Source of the DNA: Gluconacetobacter diazotrophicus PA1 5
GTDB taxonomy: Bacteria; Pseudomonadota; Alphaproteobacteria; Acetobacterales; Acetobacteraceae
NCBI RefSeq assembly: GCF_000021325.1
Contig: NC_011365.1
Coordinates: 1,274,501-1,338,500, forward strand
Reading direction: 5' to 3'
DNA: 64,000 nt
The position numbers and the translations under genes are program-made. Positions 1 through 9,590 of the stretch are shown here, piece by piece. The notes beneath the pieces are model-generated. The model was not told where the DNA came from. It saw only the letters and a list, made by a program, of their open reading frames with translations, and searched no databases. Position 1 is the stretch's first letter. Every line of letters begins with the position of its first letter.

Positions 1-444
1 GACGAAGGGCGGAAAGGCCGCGCATTCCTCCAGCATCCGGCAATATTGCGGATCGATCAGCGCCAGGTCGGCACCCGTGGCGCGTGTGGCCAGCAGGTCG
101 CGCCGCGTCATGGCGGCATAGTCGTCCAGCTTCACGCCCTGCCACGGATCGTTGCTGCCGGTCTGCCACATCACCAGGTCCGCCCCGTCGGCCAGCACCG
201 CCGGCAGGCGATCGTGCATTTCCTGGGCGCCGTTGCCGCCGATGCCGCGATTGATCACGGTCAGCCCACCGGGGACGAACGGCGCCAGCGCGCGTTCGAA
301 CACCGGGGCGAAACCGTGTTCCGGGCTGCTGGCCCCGATCCCCTCGGTGGTCGAGGACCCGAACAGGGTGACGCGGACGCCCTGCCCGCGCCGCAGCCGG
401 TCGGTCAGGCGGGGCAGGATCGGCGAAGGAGGGGTATCGGTCAT
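1..444 (-). CDS. SGNH/GDSL-family hydrolase, 3' end cut by window
   Basis: The first 148 codons are present; the C-terminus lies before base 1. SGNH hydrolase blocks are visible: GSSTTEG near residue 29 (the nucleophile Ser region, a GDS variant), GGNGAQE near residue 64 (Gly and Asn oxyanion residues) and QTGSND near residue 82 (the GxND block). No signal peptide is seen. Such enzymes are esterases, lipases or polysaccharide O-deacetylases. The ATG shares one base with the stop of the upstream OpgC gene (TGATG), so the two are translationally coupled. This suggests a role in trimming or acylating a surface glycan. Substrate is unknown. Confidence 0.8.
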   Translation of the reverse strand, partial: MTDTPPSPILPRLTDRLRRGQGVRVTLFGSSTTEGIGASSPEHGFAPVFERALAPFVPGGLTVINRGIGGNGAQEMHDRLPAVLADGADLVMWQTGSNDPWQGVKLDDYAAMTRRDLLATRATGADLALIDPQYCRMLEECAAFPPFV

Positions 445-1649
445 CAATGCGCTCTCTTCAGGCCTGGAACGGAAGATGACGGCGCATCGTGGTCTTTCGC
501 CGCCGAGGCGCCCGCCATCCGTTCCTTCTGCCTGATGCGCTGGCGGTCGAGAACCGTCGCCAGCGCCCACAGGATCGTGAATCCGATCACATTCACCGCG
601 ATCTGCAGCCACCATCCCGCGCCGAACGTGGTGAAGACCAGCCGCGCGTACAGGTCGATGACCGTGCCGGTGGCGAAGACTTCCAGCGAATGGCGACCGA
701 ACAGCGCCATCACGCGCCCGATCCGGCCCTCGGCCATGTGCCGCGTCGCGTGCGAGGACTGCACCAGATAGAAGATCGCCATCACGTCCAGCAGGCGCAG
801 GGGCGCCAGCACGCTCTTGTCCGGGGCCGCGACGACGAAGGGCCGCAGGTCCGGCAGCCCCCATTGCGACCACGGAAAGGCCTCCAGCGCCGACACCGCC
901 AGATAGGCCCCGCATGCGACGCGCAGCCAGCCCAGGCGCGGCAAGCTGCCGTCATGCCGCGCCGCCAGGACCGACGCGCAGGCCCCCAGCGTGAACAGGA
1001 ACTGCCAGGCCAGCGGGTCGAAATACCAGCCGTCGGGGTCCAGCCAGTTGGGGAAATTGATCGCCGGGTCCAGGTTGGTCAGCAGCCACAATCCGCCGCT
1101 GACCGCCAGGGTCAGCAGCAGGCTGGCCCGCATCAGCAGGTAGATCAGCGGAAAGCAGCCCAGCAGCACGATGTAGAGCGGCAGGATGTTGAGGTTGCTG
1201 GGCAGCGCGTCGAGGAACATGACCCGCCAGAACGAACTGAGCCCATGCGCCAGTTCGGGTTCCAGGAAATCCACCGGCACCGGCCAGAACCCCCGCCAGT
1301 AGCGGATGGTGGCCGTCGTCACCACCACCATGATGGCCTGGAAGACATACAGCCGCGCGCAGCGCCGCATCACCCGGCCCAGCCCGGCGCGCAGGCCCAC
1401 ACGGGCGAAATTGCGCCCATAGGCCAGCCACGAGGCATAGCCCGCCAGCAGCACGAAGATTTCCGCGGCGTCGGCGAAGCCGACATTGCGCAACGTGAAG
1501 CGGTTCAGGACGTTCTGCGGAATGTGATCGACGAACATCATCAGCAGGGCCACGCCGCGCAGCGCGTCGATGCGATGGTCGCGCCGCCCCCAGGATGAAC
1601 GGGCATGCGGCCGGGCAGCCCCCTGCGGGCGGGACGCGGATGAGGTCAT
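444..1649 (-). CDS. opgC: OpgC-family membrane acyltransferase
   Basis: A 401-residue polytopic membrane protein. The stretch RIDALRGVALLMMFVDHIP near residue 24 is the typical start of OpgC / acyltransferase-3 related proteins, and about ten hydrophobic segments follow. OpgC succinylates osmoregulated periplasmic glucans in related proteobacteria. The ATG at 1649 was chosen because an AGGGGGG ribosome site sits about 9 bases upstream; an open frame continues further 5' but looks non-coding. It overlaps the SGNH hydrolase that follows, consistent with a two-gene glucan-modification operon. No opgG/opgH is in the window, so the acceptor is inferred only. Confidence 0.8.
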   Translation of the reverse strand: MTSSASRPQGAARPHARSSWGRRDHRIDALRGVALLMMFVDHIPQNVLNRFTLRNVGFADAAEIFVLLAGYASWLAYGRNFARVGLRAGLGRVMRRCARLYVFQAIMVVVTTATIRYWRGFWPVPVDFLEPELAHGLSSFWRVMFLDALPSNLNILPLYIVLLGCFPLIYLLMRASLLLTLAVSGGLWLLTNLDPAINFPNWLDPDGWYFDPLAWQFLFTLGACASVLAARHDGSLPRLGWLRVACGAYLAVSALEAFPWSQWGLPDLRPFVVAAPDKSVLAPLRLLDVMAIFYLVQSSHATRHMAEGRIGRVMALFGRHSLEVFATGTVIDLYARLVFTTFGAGWWLQIAVNVIGFTILWALATVLDRQRIRQKERMAGASAAKDHDAPSSSVPGLKRAH

Positions 1650-1916
1650 GATCGGCCGGCCCCCCTGAAGTCGATCGTTCGCGTGGCATGCCGTTCCGGG
1701 ATGATCCCGGACGGTCCCCCGCAAGGCATATGCCCACAGATGGAGTAGAACGGGTCCCGACTCCAGCCCTCGTTGCGATTCCTTACATGGGCGTACACGC
1801 CGTTACCCGCCCCAACCTGATTTGCCCCAGCCTGATTTGCGATGGGGAATTTTTCGCCTATGTCCCGTCATCACGATACCCCCGGTGGCCATGGCCGCGA
1901 GGAAGGATAGACCCCC

Positions 1917-3023
1917 ATGACGGACCCCACGCGCGCAGAAATCGAAACCATGCTGCGCCAGGTGCGCGACACGGCCGGAACGGCGATCCTGGACCATGCG
2001 GCGCTGGACGCGACGACGCTGCGCGACGGCACGCTGCACGTTGCCCTGGCGACCGACCGCGCGGGCGCCGGGCGCATCGAGCCGCTGCTGCCGCAGGCCG
2101 AGCGTGCCCTGCGCACCCTGCCGGGCGTCACCGCCGCCAGCGTGATCCTGACCGCGCACCGCGCCGCGCCGGCCGCCGCCCCTTCCCCGGGCGCCGCCGG
2201 CGGCGGGCACCGGCCGCTCAACCTGGGGGGGGCACCTGGACAGGCCGCGCAAGGCAAGCTGCTGCCCGGCGTCAAGACGGTCATCGCCGTGGCGTCCGGC
2301 AAGGGGGGGGTGGGCAAATCGACCACCGCCGTCAACCTGGCGGTCGGGCTGGGGATGGAGGGCCTGCGGGTCGGGCTGCTGGACGCCGACGTCCACGGTC
2401 CGTCCCTGCCGCGCATGATGGGCCTGCACCAGCCCCCCGTGGTGCATGAGGGACGGATGACGCCGCTGGACGCCTGGGGCATCCGCGCGATGTCCATCGG
2501 GCTGCTGGTGGATGAGCGGCAGGCGATGATCTGGCGCGGGCCGATGGTCATGGGCGCGCTGGGCCAGTTGCTGGGCGACGTCGACTGGGGCGTGCTGGAC
2601 GTGCTGGTGGTGGACATGCCGCCGGGCACGGGGGACGCGCAACTGACGCTGGCGCAGAAGATCGCGCTGGCGGGGGCGATCGTGGTGTCCACGCCACAGG
2701 ACATCGCCCTGCTGGACGCCAGGCGCGGTATCACGATGTTCGAGAAGATGAACGTGCCCGTGCTGGGCATGGTGGAAAACATGTCGTACTTCTGCTGCCC
2801 GAATTGCGGCCACCGGACCGACCTGTTCGGCCATGGCGGTGCCCGGGCCGAAGCCGCCGCCATGGGCGTGCCCTTCCTGGGCGAAATCCCGCTGCTGGCC
2901 GATATCCGCGCCAGCGCCGATTCCGGCGCCCCCATCGTCATCGGCGCGCCCGACAGCCCGGCTGGCCAGGCCTATCGTGCATTGGCGGGCACGATCGCGG
3001 CCACAATACGGCGAAGGACATAA
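1917..3023 (+). CDS. apbC: Mrp/ApbC (NBP35-type) iron-sulfur cluster carrier ATPase
   Basis: A 368-residue cytosolic P-loop ATPase that holds and delivers Fe-S clusters. The N-terminal 95 residues form a DUF59/MIP18-like domain. A Ala/Pro/Gly-rich linker follows. The deviant Walker A GKGGVGKSTT lies near residue 129, and VVDMPPGTGD (switch II) near residue 230. The bridging cluster motif CPNCG is near residue 293. Length and order match the family. The start is preceded by AGGAAGGA. It is transcribed away from opgC with about 270 bases of intergenic DNA between them. The function call is firm at family level. Confidence 0.95.
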   Translation: MTDPTRAEIETMLRQVRDTAGTAILDHAALDATTLRDGTLHVALATDRAGAGRIEPLLPQAERALRTLPGVTAASVILTAHRAAPAAAPSPGAAGGGHRPLNLGGAPGQAAQGKLLPGVKTVIAVASGKGGVGKSTTAVNLAVGLGMEGLRVGLLDADVHGPSLPRMMGLHQPPVVHEGRMTPLDAWGIRAMSIGLLVDERQAMIWRGPMVMGALGQLLGDVDWGVLDVLVVDMPPGTGDAQLTLAQKIALAGAIVVSTPQDIALLDARRGITMFEKMNVPVLGMVENMSYFCCPNCGHRTDLFGHGGARAEAAAMGVPFLGEIPLLADIRASADSGAPIVIGAPDSPAGQAYRALAGTIAATIRRRT

Positions 3024-3044
3024 GCGGGCCGCTGCCCGGCACCC

Positions 3045-3869
3045 CTACAACTTGCGGTCGCGCTTGATCCGGTCCCAGGCGGCGTTGATCCGCGCGATCC
3101 GTTCGGCCGCCGCTGCCAGCGCCGCCGCGCTGGCGCCGCGCGCGGCCATCGCATCGGGGTGATGTTCGCGCACCAGTTCGCGCCAGGCCGCGCGGACCTC
3201 GACATCGGAGGCGCTGCGCGCCAGGCCGAGGACGGCATAGGCATCGACCTCGTTCACGCCGGGGCGCGCGCCGCCGGATTCGGCACGGTCCCATGCCCCC
3301 GGGCTGAGCCCGAAGGCCTGATGCACCCGGCGCAGGAACTTCACCTCCTTCGGGTGCAGCGTCTCGCCCGCCGGCAGGTCCGCGCGGGCGATGAGGAACA
3401 GGGCGGCCAGGCCTTCCTCCAGCATGTCGGGGCGGTCGTGGAAGGCGCGCCCCAGCTCGCCCGCGAAGGATTCGAAATCGTCCACCCGCTGCCGCGCCTG
3501 GTCGAACAGGCGGCCGACATCCTTCGCGTTTTCCTGCGGGACCTGGAAACGGCGCTTGAAGGCGTCGATCTCGGCGCGATTCACCGGTCCGTCGCATTTG
3601 GCGACCTTGGCGGACAGCACCACCATCACCAACCCGTACAGCTGGTCGCGCTTGCCCATCACCGCGGCCAGCTTGGCAGCCACGAAGGTCGCGGCCCCGT
3701 TCGGATCGGCGTTCATGCGCGGGCCCCAGCGGTCCGTCCAGCCGCCGACCGGCGTTTCCAGGATCGACCCGTTATCGGCCGCATGCCCCAGGGCCGCACC
3801 CACGACGGCCCCCAGGGGCCCGCCCACCGCGAACCCCGCCACGCCCCCGAACAGTTTGCCCCAGATCGC
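3045..3869 (-). CDS. djlA: DjlA-like TerB/J-domain co-chaperone
   Basis: A 274-residue protein. It begins with a Gly-rich hydrophobic segment (residues 3-30: KLFGGVAGFAVGGPLG) that may act as a membrane anchor. A TerB-like helical domain occupies about residues 70-190. A C-terminal J domain starts at DAYAVLGLARSAS and contains the HPD tripeptide (EHHPDAM) that stimulates DnaK ATPase. This order matches DjlA. The ATG at 3869 was chosen because upstream codons lack coding character. It converges on the Mrp gene with only about 20 bases between the stops. The client is unknown. Confidence 0.85.
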   Translation of the reverse strand, partial: AIWGKLFGGVAGFAVGGPLGAVVGAALGHAADNGSILETPVGGWTDRWGPRMNADPNGAATFVAAKLAAVMGKRDQLYGLVMVVLSAKVAKCDGPVNRAEIDAFKRRFQVPQENAKDVGRLFDQARQRVDDFESFAGELGRAFHDRPDMLEEGLAALFLIARADLPAGETLHPKEVKFLRRVHQAFGLSPGAWDRAESGGARPGVNEVDAYAVLGLARSASDVEVRAAWRELVREHHPDAMAARGASAAALAAAAERIARINAAWDRIKRDRKL

Positions 3870-3956
3870 CATTCTTCCCGCCCTGATCTCCAAACCAGAT
3901 GGCCGCGAGCGGCGCACACGGCTTCACTTTTCCATTTTATAGCACCCGCCAGGCGC

Positions 3957-4205
3957 TCACCCCAAATCGCCGCCTTCCGTCCCGCGTCCCCGCGCCTCCT
4001 GCAACGCAGCCACGCGCAACGCGGATGCCAGCGGCCGCGCCGGATCGCGGGTGGCGTCGATTCCGCCGATCAGGGCGGCGACGCCAAGGCCGCGCGCCCG
4101 GGCCATCTCCTCCAGAGCCGACCAGAATTCGGGCTCCAGCGCCACGCTGGTGCGATGGCCGGACAGGACCAGGCTACGCTTGACCAGGATCCGGTCGCCC
4201 GTCAT
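3957..4205 (-). CDS. small ribbon-helix-helix domain protein
   Basis: An 82-residue protein. [22 protein letters not shown] at the N-terminus has the beta-strand character of the alphaproteobacterial RHH_4 family (ribbon-helix-helix), followed by a helix ([14 protein letters not shown]). These proteins may bind DNA, but few have been studied. Its ATG overlaps the queG stop by four bases (ATGA), placing it last in the queuosine operon queA-tgt-queG. The link with queuosine could be only positional. The longer open frame reaching 4268 lies inside queG and was not used. Confidence 0.75.
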   Translation of the reverse strand: MTGDRILVKRSLVLSGHRTSVALEPEFWSALEEMARARGLGVAALIGGIDATRDPARPLASALRVAALQEARGRGTEGGDLG

Positions 4206-5275
4206 GACGGCAACCGTTCCACGGCCCAACGCGCGGCCTCGGCCACCACCGGGTCGGGATCGCCGCACAGATCCTGCGCCACCGGGCGCAGGGCCGCCAG
4301 CCCCGAATTGCCGATGGCGACCAGCACATTACGCACGAAGCGGTCGCGGCCGATCCGCTTGACCGGCGAACCGGAGAACAGGGCACGAAACGCCGCATCG
4401 TCCAGCCGGGCCAGCGCCGCCAGCCGAGGCGCCGTCAGGTCGTCGCGGGCCTGCAGCTTCATCTGCCGCGACGCGGTGGCGAAGCGGTTCCACGGGCATA
4501 CGGCCAGGCAATCGTCGCAACCATAGATCCGGTTGCCCATCGCCGCCCGGAATTCCAGCGGAATCGGGCCGGGATTTTCGATCGTCAGGTAGGAAATGCA
4601 CCGCCGCGCATCCATCCGGTAGGGTTCGGGGAACGCGTTGGTCGGGCATGCGTCCAGGCAGCGGCGGCAAGTGCCGCACCCCCCGCCCGACGGGTCGGTG
4701 CGCGGCAGGGCCAGGGTCGTATAGATTTCACCCAGAAGCAGCCAGCTTCCGTGACGGCGGGACACCAGGTTGGTGTGCTTGCCCTGCCAGCCCAGGCCCG
4801 CCCGTTCGGCCAGCGGCTTTTCCAGCACCGGGGCGGTATCGACGAAAACCTTGACCCCGGTCGCGGCGCCCGCGCGCGCGCCCTCGGCCACTACGAACTG
4901 CGCCACATGCTTCAGCATGCCCTTGACCACATCGTGATAGTCGCGATTGCGCGCATAGACCGAGATATTGCCCCGATCCGCCCGGCCCACGGTGGCCAGC
5001 GCGTCCGTGCCGGGCGCGTAGGACAGCCCCAGCGCGATCACGCTGCGCGCCTCGGGCCACAGGGCGCGCGGGTCGCCGCGCTGCGCCGACCGCTCGGCCA
5101 GCCAGCCCATGGACCCGTGATGCCCGGCCGCCAGGAAATCGGCCAGCCGCGCCCGGGCCTCGTCCCCCAGCGCGGCCTCGCAGAAGCCCACCGCGTCGAA
5201 CCCCAGCGCCAGGGCCCTGTCGCGAATCGCATCGCGCAGGATGGCGGCTCTTCCGGGCGGCAGGCCGCCCTCCAT
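4202..5275 (-). CDS. queG: epoxyqueuosine reductase
   Basis: QueG carries out the last step of queuosine synthesis in tRNA, reducing epoxyqueuosine with cobalamin and two 4Fe-4S clusters. The 357-residue protein has both ferredoxin-like cluster motifs: [16 protein letters not shown] near residue 196 and [13 protein letters not shown] near residue 245. A short HEAT-like C-terminus follows. The start is ATG at 5275, which shares a base with the tgt stop (TGATG); a GTG one codon earlier at 5278 is an alternative. Cobalamin dependence links it to the cobU/T/S genes 30 kb away. Confidence 0.95.
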   Translation of the reverse strand: MEGGLPPGRAAILRDAIRDRALALGFDAVGFCEAALGDEARARLADFLAAGHHGSMGWLAERSAQRGDPRALWPEARSVIALGLSYAPGTDALATVGRADRGNISVYARNRDYHDVVKGMLKHVAQFVVAEGARAGAATGVKVFVDTAPVLEKPLAERAGLGWQGKHTNLVSRRHGSWLLLGEIYTTLALPRTDPSGGGCGTCRRCLDACPTNAFPEPYRMDARRCISYLTIENPGPIPLEFRAAMGNRIYGCDDCLAVCPWNRFATASRQMKLQARDDLTAPRLAALARLDDAAFRALFSGSPVKRIGRDRFVRNVLVAIGNSGLAALRPVAQDLCGDPDPVVAEAARWAVERLPS

Positions 5276-6438
5276 CACGGGACCGGGGGAAGGTCGGGAG
5301 GCGGCATCTCATCGGGCGTCCAGTCTTCCATGGCCCATTCGGCGCGCAATCCGGCGGCGTGGGCACCCAGCGTGCCCGCGACGATCGCGCCGCGCATGCC
5401 GCGCATCAGCCGCTGGTAATAGGCCAGATTGTGCCAGGTCAGCAGCATCGGACCCAGGATTTCGTTCGCACGGAACAGGTGGTGCAGATAGGCCCGGCTG
5501 TGCCGCGTGCAGGCCAGACAGTCGCAATGGGGCGAAAGCGGACGGGTATCGTCGGCATGGCGGGCGTTGCGCAGGTTCAGCGTGCCGCGTTCGGTATAGG
5601 CGCGGGCGGTGCGGCCCGCCCGGGTGGGCATGACGCAGTCGAACATGTCCACCCCGCGTTCGACCGCCCCCAGCAGGTCGTCCGGCGTGCCGACGCCCAT
5701 CAGGTAGCGCGGGCTGTCGTGCGGGATCAGCGGCACGGTCGCGTCCAGCGTCGCGAACATCAGGTCCTGCCCCTCGCCCACCGCCAGGCCGCCGATGGCG
5801 TAGCCTTCGAAGCCGATCCCGGTCAGGGCGCGCACGCTCTCGGCCCGCAATTCGGGTTCGGTCCCGCCCTGGATGATGCCGTACTGGGCATAGCCCGCGC
5901 GCGGCACGAAGGCTTCGCGGCAGCGGGCGGCCCAGCGCATGGACAGCCGCATGGACTGCGCGATCGTCTCGGGCGGGGCCGGCAGGGCCGGGCATTCGTC
6001 GAAGCACATGGTGATGGTGGCATCCAGCGCATGCTGGATGTCGGTCGATCGTTCGGGCGTCAGCCGGTGCTTGGACCCGTCGATGTGCGAATTGAACGTC
6101 ACCCCGTCCTGGTCCAGCTTGCGCAGCGCGCCCAGCGACATGACCTGGAATCCGCCGGAATCGGTCAGGATCGGCCCCGGCCAGTCCATGAAGCGGTGCA
6201 GGCCGCCCAGGGCGCGGACCTTCTCCGCCCCCGGACGCAGCATCAGGTGATAGGTGTTGCCCAGCACGATGCCCGCCCCCGTGGAGCGCACGGAATCCAT
6301 CGTCATCGCCTTGACGGTGCCGACGGTGCCGACGGGCATGAAGGTGGGGGTGGGGACCACGCCGTGGGCGGTATGCAGGTGCCCCGCCCGCGCCCGGCCC
6401 ATCCGGGCCTGTTCCACCCAGCGGAATGCGGTGCTCAT
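5275..6438 (-). CDS. tgt: queuine tRNA-ribosyltransferase (tRNA-guanine transglycosylase)
   Basis: Tgt exchanges guanine 34 for preQ1 in GUN-anticodon tRNAs. The 387-residue length fits the bacterial enzyme. Visible hallmarks are [13 protein letters not shown] (substrate-binding Asp region), SHIDGSKH (the catalytic region), [11 protein letters not shown], and the zinc site [17 protein letters not shown] near the C-terminus with three Cys and a His. Its ATG overlaps the queA stop by four bases (ATGA), and its own stop overlaps the start of queG, so translation of the set is coupled. Confidence 0.96.
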   Translation of the reverse strand: MSTAFRWVEQARMGRARAGHLHTAHGVVPTPTFMPVGTVGTVKAMTMDSVRSTGAGIVLGNTYHLMLRPGAEKVRALGGLHRFMDWPGPILTDSGGFQVMSLGALRKLDQDGVTFNSHIDGSKHRLTPERSTDIQHALDATITMCFDECPALPAPPETIAQSMRLSMRWAARCREAFVPRAGYAQYGIIQGGTEPELRAESVRALTGIGFEGYAIGGLAVGEGQDLMFATLDATVPLIPHDSPRYLMGVGTPDDLLGAVERGVDMFDCVMPTRAGRTARAYTERGTLNLRNARHADDTRPLSPHCDCLACTRHSRAYLHHLFRANEILGPMLLTWHNLAYYQRLMRGMRGAIVAGTLGAHAAGLRAEWAMEDWTPDEMPPPDLPPVP

Positions 6439-7502
6439 AGTCCCTGCTCCCCGGCGGCGGGCGCGCGATGCAGCAGGCAGGCATCGCCGTAGGAATAGAA
6501 CCGGTAGCCGTCGGCGACGGCATGGGCGTAGGCGTCACGCATCCTGTCATATCCGGCAAACGCGCAGACCAGCATGAACAGGGTCGAGCGCGGCAGATGG
6601 AAATTGGTCATCAGCACGTCCACCGCCCGGAAGCGGTAGCCCGGGCGGATGAAGATCGCGGTGTCGCCGTCGAAGGGGCGGATCGTGCCGTCCGGATCGG
6701 CGGCGCTTTCCAGCAGGCGCAGCGACGTCGTGCCGACCGCGACGATGCGCCCGCCCGCCCGGCGCGCCGCGTTGATCGCATCGGCGGTCTCGGCCGTGAT
6801 CACGCCGCGTTCGGCATGCATGCGGTGGGCGGCGATGCTGTCCCCCCGCACGGGCAGGAACGTCCCGGCCCCGACATGCAGGGTGAGGGTACACCGCCCC
6901 ACCCCCGCCGCGTCCAGCGCCGCCAGCAGGTCCGGCGTGAAATGCAGCCCCGCCGTAGGGGCCGCCACCGCGCCGCGATGGGCCGAGAAGATGGTGGCGT
7001 AATCGACGCGGTCCTGTTCGGTCGGGCCGAAGGGCCGTGCGATATAGGGCGGCAGCGCCAGGACGCCCGCCGCCTGCAGGAAGGCGTCGAAGGCCGCACC
7101 CTCGGTATCGAAGCGCAGGACCACCCCGCCCTCGTCATCGCGCGAGATGACGGCGGCGGTATTGGGCGTGCCCGGAAAGGTCAGCACGTCGCCGGCCCGC
7201 AGCCTGCGGGCGTTGCGGGCCAGCGCATGCCATGTCCCGTCCGGCAGGATGCGGTCCAGCGTGATGCCGATCCGTGCCTCGCCCCGGCGGGCGTCCAGTT
7301 GCGCCGGGATGACCGCCGTATCGTTGGCCACCAGCAGGTCGCCGGGCCGCAGCAGCGACGGCAGGTCGCGCACGATGCGGTCATGGAACGGGCCGGCGGC
7401 CGGAATGTCCAGCAGCCGCGCGGAATCGCGCGGCCGCGCCGGATGCTCGGCGATCAGCGCGGGCGGCAGGTCGAAATCGAAATCGGAGGCAAGGTCGGTC
7501 AT
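6435..7502 (-). CDS. queA: S-adenosylmethionine:tRNA ribosyltransferase-isomerase
   Basis: QueA transfers and isomerises the ribosyl part of SAM onto preQ1-modified tRNA to give epoxyqueuosine. The 355-residue protein shows the family signatures [13 protein letters not shown] at the N-terminus, TAGLHFT in the middle, and [10 protein letters not shown] with the C-terminal YRFYSYGDA. It is the first gene of the queA-tgt-queG-RHH operon, with all junctions overlapping by one to four bases. No preQ1 riboswitch was recognised in the roughly 150 bases upstream. Confidence 0.96.
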   Translation of the reverse strand: MTDLASDFDFDLPPALIAEHPARPRDSARLLDIPAAGPFHDRIVRDLPSLLRPGDLLVANDTAVIPAQLDARRGEARIGITLDRILPDGTWHALARNARRLRAGDVLTFPGTPNTAAVISRDDEGGVVLRFDTEGAAFDAFLQAAGVLALPPYIARPFGPTEQDRVDYATIFSAHRGAVAAPTAGLHFTPDLLAALDAAGVGRCTLTLHVGAGTFLPVRGDSIAAHRMHAERGVITAETADAINAARRAGGRIVAVGTTSLRLLESAADPDGTIRPFDGDTAIFIRPGYRFRAVDVLMTNFHLPRSTLFMLVCAFAGYDRMRDAYAHAVADGYRFYSYGDACLLHRAPAAGEQGL

Positions 7503-7656
7503 CGGATGCCCCGTTTACGGAATCCCGGGCCGCGTGGCCAGCATCTCACGCGGCCCCGCCGGACAGGCCCCGTTGGACAGGTGCCGCGCCACCCGTCAAA
7601 ATGGAGCAAACCCGATAAGGGCCCCGTGGCCCCGATCATGGAACGGAGCGAAACAG

Positions 7657-7878
7657 ATGTCCTATGCCGCACTCGACGCCGCACGCGTCGCCCGGGCCTG
7701 CAAGGTCGCGCTGAGCGTGCTGGAGGCCAATCCCGAAACGTCCGAGGCCCACATGCGCAAGACGCTGATGGTCCAGCGCATCGCCGCCCTGTCCGAGGCA
7801 GCCGCCGAATCCCCCGCCGGCGGCGGCGTCGTGACCCTGACGTCCGAGGAGTTCTGGCTGGTCAGCAAGAACTGGTAG
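7657..7878 (+). CDS. small conserved-looking protein of unknown function
   Basis: A 73-residue soluble protein rich in Ala and helix formers (SYAALDAARVARACKVALS, HMRKTLMVQRIAAL) ending in TLTSEEFWLVSKNW. No motif was recognised. The ATG at 7657 follows GGAGCGAAACAG, a plausible ribosome site. It lies 30 bases upstream of the PEBP gene on the same strand, so the two may be co-transcribed. Codon use looks coding (G/C at third positions). Function unknown. Confidence 0.6.
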   Translation: MSYAALDAARVARACKVALSVLEANPETSEAHMRKTLMVQRIAALSEAAAESPAGGGVVTLTSEEFWLVSKNW

Positions 7879-7908
7879 AAAGCCTGAAAACAGGATGGAC
7901 ACGACCCC

Positions 7909-8400
7909 ATGACATTCACATTGACCAGCCGCGCCTTCACCGAGGGCGGCCGCCTGCCGGATGCGCAGGTCTTCGACGGCATGGGCTATCGCGGCGGCAA
8001 CGTGTCGCCGCCCCTGGCCTGGAGCGGCGCGCCCGAGGGCACGCGCAGCTTCGCCATCACGCTGTATGATCCCGACGCCCCGACCGGATCGGGCTGGTGG
8101 CACTGGGTGGTGGTCAATATTCCCGCCACCGTCACCAGCCTGCCCGCCGGGGCCGGGTCGGGCGATGCCGACCTGCCGGCGGGCGCGTTCATGACCCGCA
8201 CCGATTTCGGCGGCAACAGCTATGGCGGCGCCGCGCCCCCGCCCGGCCCCGCCCATCGCTACATCTTCACCGTGCATGCGCTGGACACCGAATCGCTCAG
8301 CGTGCCGTCCGACGCATCCGGGGCGATGGTGGGCTTCTTCCTCCATAGCCATTCCCTGGGGTCGGCCAGCCTGACGGCGGTATTCGGCAAGGACGCGTAA
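7909..8400 (+). CDS. YbhB/YbcL-type PEBP (Raf kinase inhibitor-like) protein
   Basis: A 163-residue phosphatidylethanolamine-binding-protein homologue. Seen are GGNVSPPLAWSGAPEGTRSFAI (residues 28-50), the ligand-site DPDAPTGSGWWHWVVVNIP, and the C-terminal HRYIFTVHAL typical of the bacterial YbhB/YbcL branch. No signal peptide, so probably cytosolic. Bacterial members bind small anionic ligands, but their physiological role is not established. It follows the 73-residue gene closely. Confidence 0.9.
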   Translation: MTFTLTSRAFTEGGRLPDAQVFDGMGYRGGNVSPPLAWSGAPEGTRSFAITLYDPDAPTGSGWWHWVVVNIPATVTSLPAGAGSGDADLPAGAFMTRTDFGGNSYGGAAPPPGPAHRYIFTVHALDTESLSVPSDASGAMVGFFLHSHSLGSASLTAVFGKDA

Positions 8401-8455
8401 GCCGGGATACGACCCCGACCTTCTTGGACAGCCACTGGTGGCATGGCTGCATGCT

Positions 8456-8481
8456 GGCTCCGTATCCTAAACAACGGAGCC
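8456..8481. other. hairpin in the PEBP-GGDEF gap
   Basis: An 8-bp perfect stem, GGCTCCGT paired with ACGGAGCC, with a 10-base A-rich loop. No T tract follows on either strand, so it is not a standard intrinsic terminator. It could end the PEBP transcript or lie in the leader of the GGDEF gene, whose ATG is 28 bases downstream. Confidence 0.35.
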
Positions 8482-8509
8482 CTCAAGTCGAGCAAGAAAT
8501 AACTGACGC

Positions 8510-9562
8510 ATGGAACATGTCTTTTCGCAGACCGACTTTATAGTTCTCGAAGTCCTGGCACTCCTGGCATCTTTTCTGTCCTTTGGGGTGGCATGCGCTC
8601 TGCGTCAGAACAATGGGGAAACAAGGCACCGGAAAATATTGAAGGCGTTGTTGCCAATTCCCTTTGGAACGACCCTCTGGACCATCCATTTCACGGCCAT
8701 GCTTCGTACCGTCGGGTCGGAAAACATGTCCGTATCGATCGTGCATTGCCTTGCTTCCTTCGCCATCGTGATGGCGGGCGTTTTCCTCTCCTTGAAAGTA
8801 ATAGATCGCAGATTTCCGTATTCGAACTACATCGCCGGTTTCGTATTCGGCCTCGGGATCGTTTTAAGCCACATCATCAACAAGAACTCCATTCACTCAC
8901 TTCATGGATGCCCGACAAGGAATGTTCACAACGCAACCGACATCCTTGGAGTTGTCTTGCTTGGATTGTCTTTTGTTTTGCTGTGGTCCAGCATTCTGGG
9001 GTATTTTCTTGATTATTATGGAACCAAAAAGGTCCTGTCCCACCTGAAAAGCATGGCCACCACCGACAGGTTGACTGGCCTGGCGAACCGGAACTGTCTC
9101 GACGAGCAGTTTCCCGACATCCTGAAGAACGCGAAACACCGGAACCGGACCATCGGATGCCTGATCGTCGATCTGAACAATTTCAAGGATATCAACGATC
9201 AGTACGGCCATCTCTGCGGTGATGAAGTCCTCCGTACCATGGGAAAAAATCTGGGAAACCATTTCCGCCACCGCGACATCTTCATCGCCAGGCTGGGCGG
9301 CGACGAATTCGTCGCGCTATGCCCCTATGACAATATGGAAGGTCTTCAGACCTGCGCCCAGGAACTGCGCGACCTGCTCTGCCAGCCGAGCGAGATTGAA
9401 AGCATGCCCCTGACAGTCGGCTGCAGCATCGGCATCTCCCTTTTCCCTTCCGACGGCGACACCCAGAACATCCTGATGAAAAAAGCCGATCAGGCCATGT
9501 ACGAAATCAAGAAAAAACGCATCAGCGGAATATCGTTCTACAGGGACCTTCCCCGCCCCTGA
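8510..9562 (+). CDS. membrane diguanylate cyclase (GGDEF)
   Basis: A 350-residue protein. The N-terminal 165 residues contain about five membrane segments with a MHYT-like signature (TIHFTAML), a fold suggested to sense gases or metals. The C-terminal 180 residues are a GGDEF domain with an intact active site RLGGDEF near residue 263 and an RxxD inhibition site (RHRD) just upstream. It should therefore make c-di-GMP and be product-inhibited. Base composition is clearly less GC-rich than its neighbours and A/T-ending codons are common, a sign of transfer. The sensing role of the N-terminus is inferred. Confidence 0.9.
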   Translation: MEHVFSQTDFIVLEVLALLASFLSFGVACALRQNNGETRHRKILKALLPIPFGTTLWTIHFTAMLRTVGSENMSVSIVHCLASFAIVMAGVFLSLKVIDRRFPYSNYIAGFVFGLGIVLSHIINKNSIHSLHGCPTRNVHNATDILGVVLLGLSFVLLWSSILGYFLDYYGTKKVLSHLKSMATTDRLTGLANRNCLDEQFPDILKNAKHRNRTIGCLIVDLNNFKDINDQYGHLCGDEVLRTMGKNLGNHFRHRDIFIARLGGDEFVALCPYDNMEGLQTCAQELRDLLCQPSEIESMPLTVGCSIGISLFPSDGDTQNILMKKADQAMYEIKKKRISGISFYRDLPRP

Positions 9563-9590
9563 CAGCGCGGCCTTGACCCGCACCCGCGTC

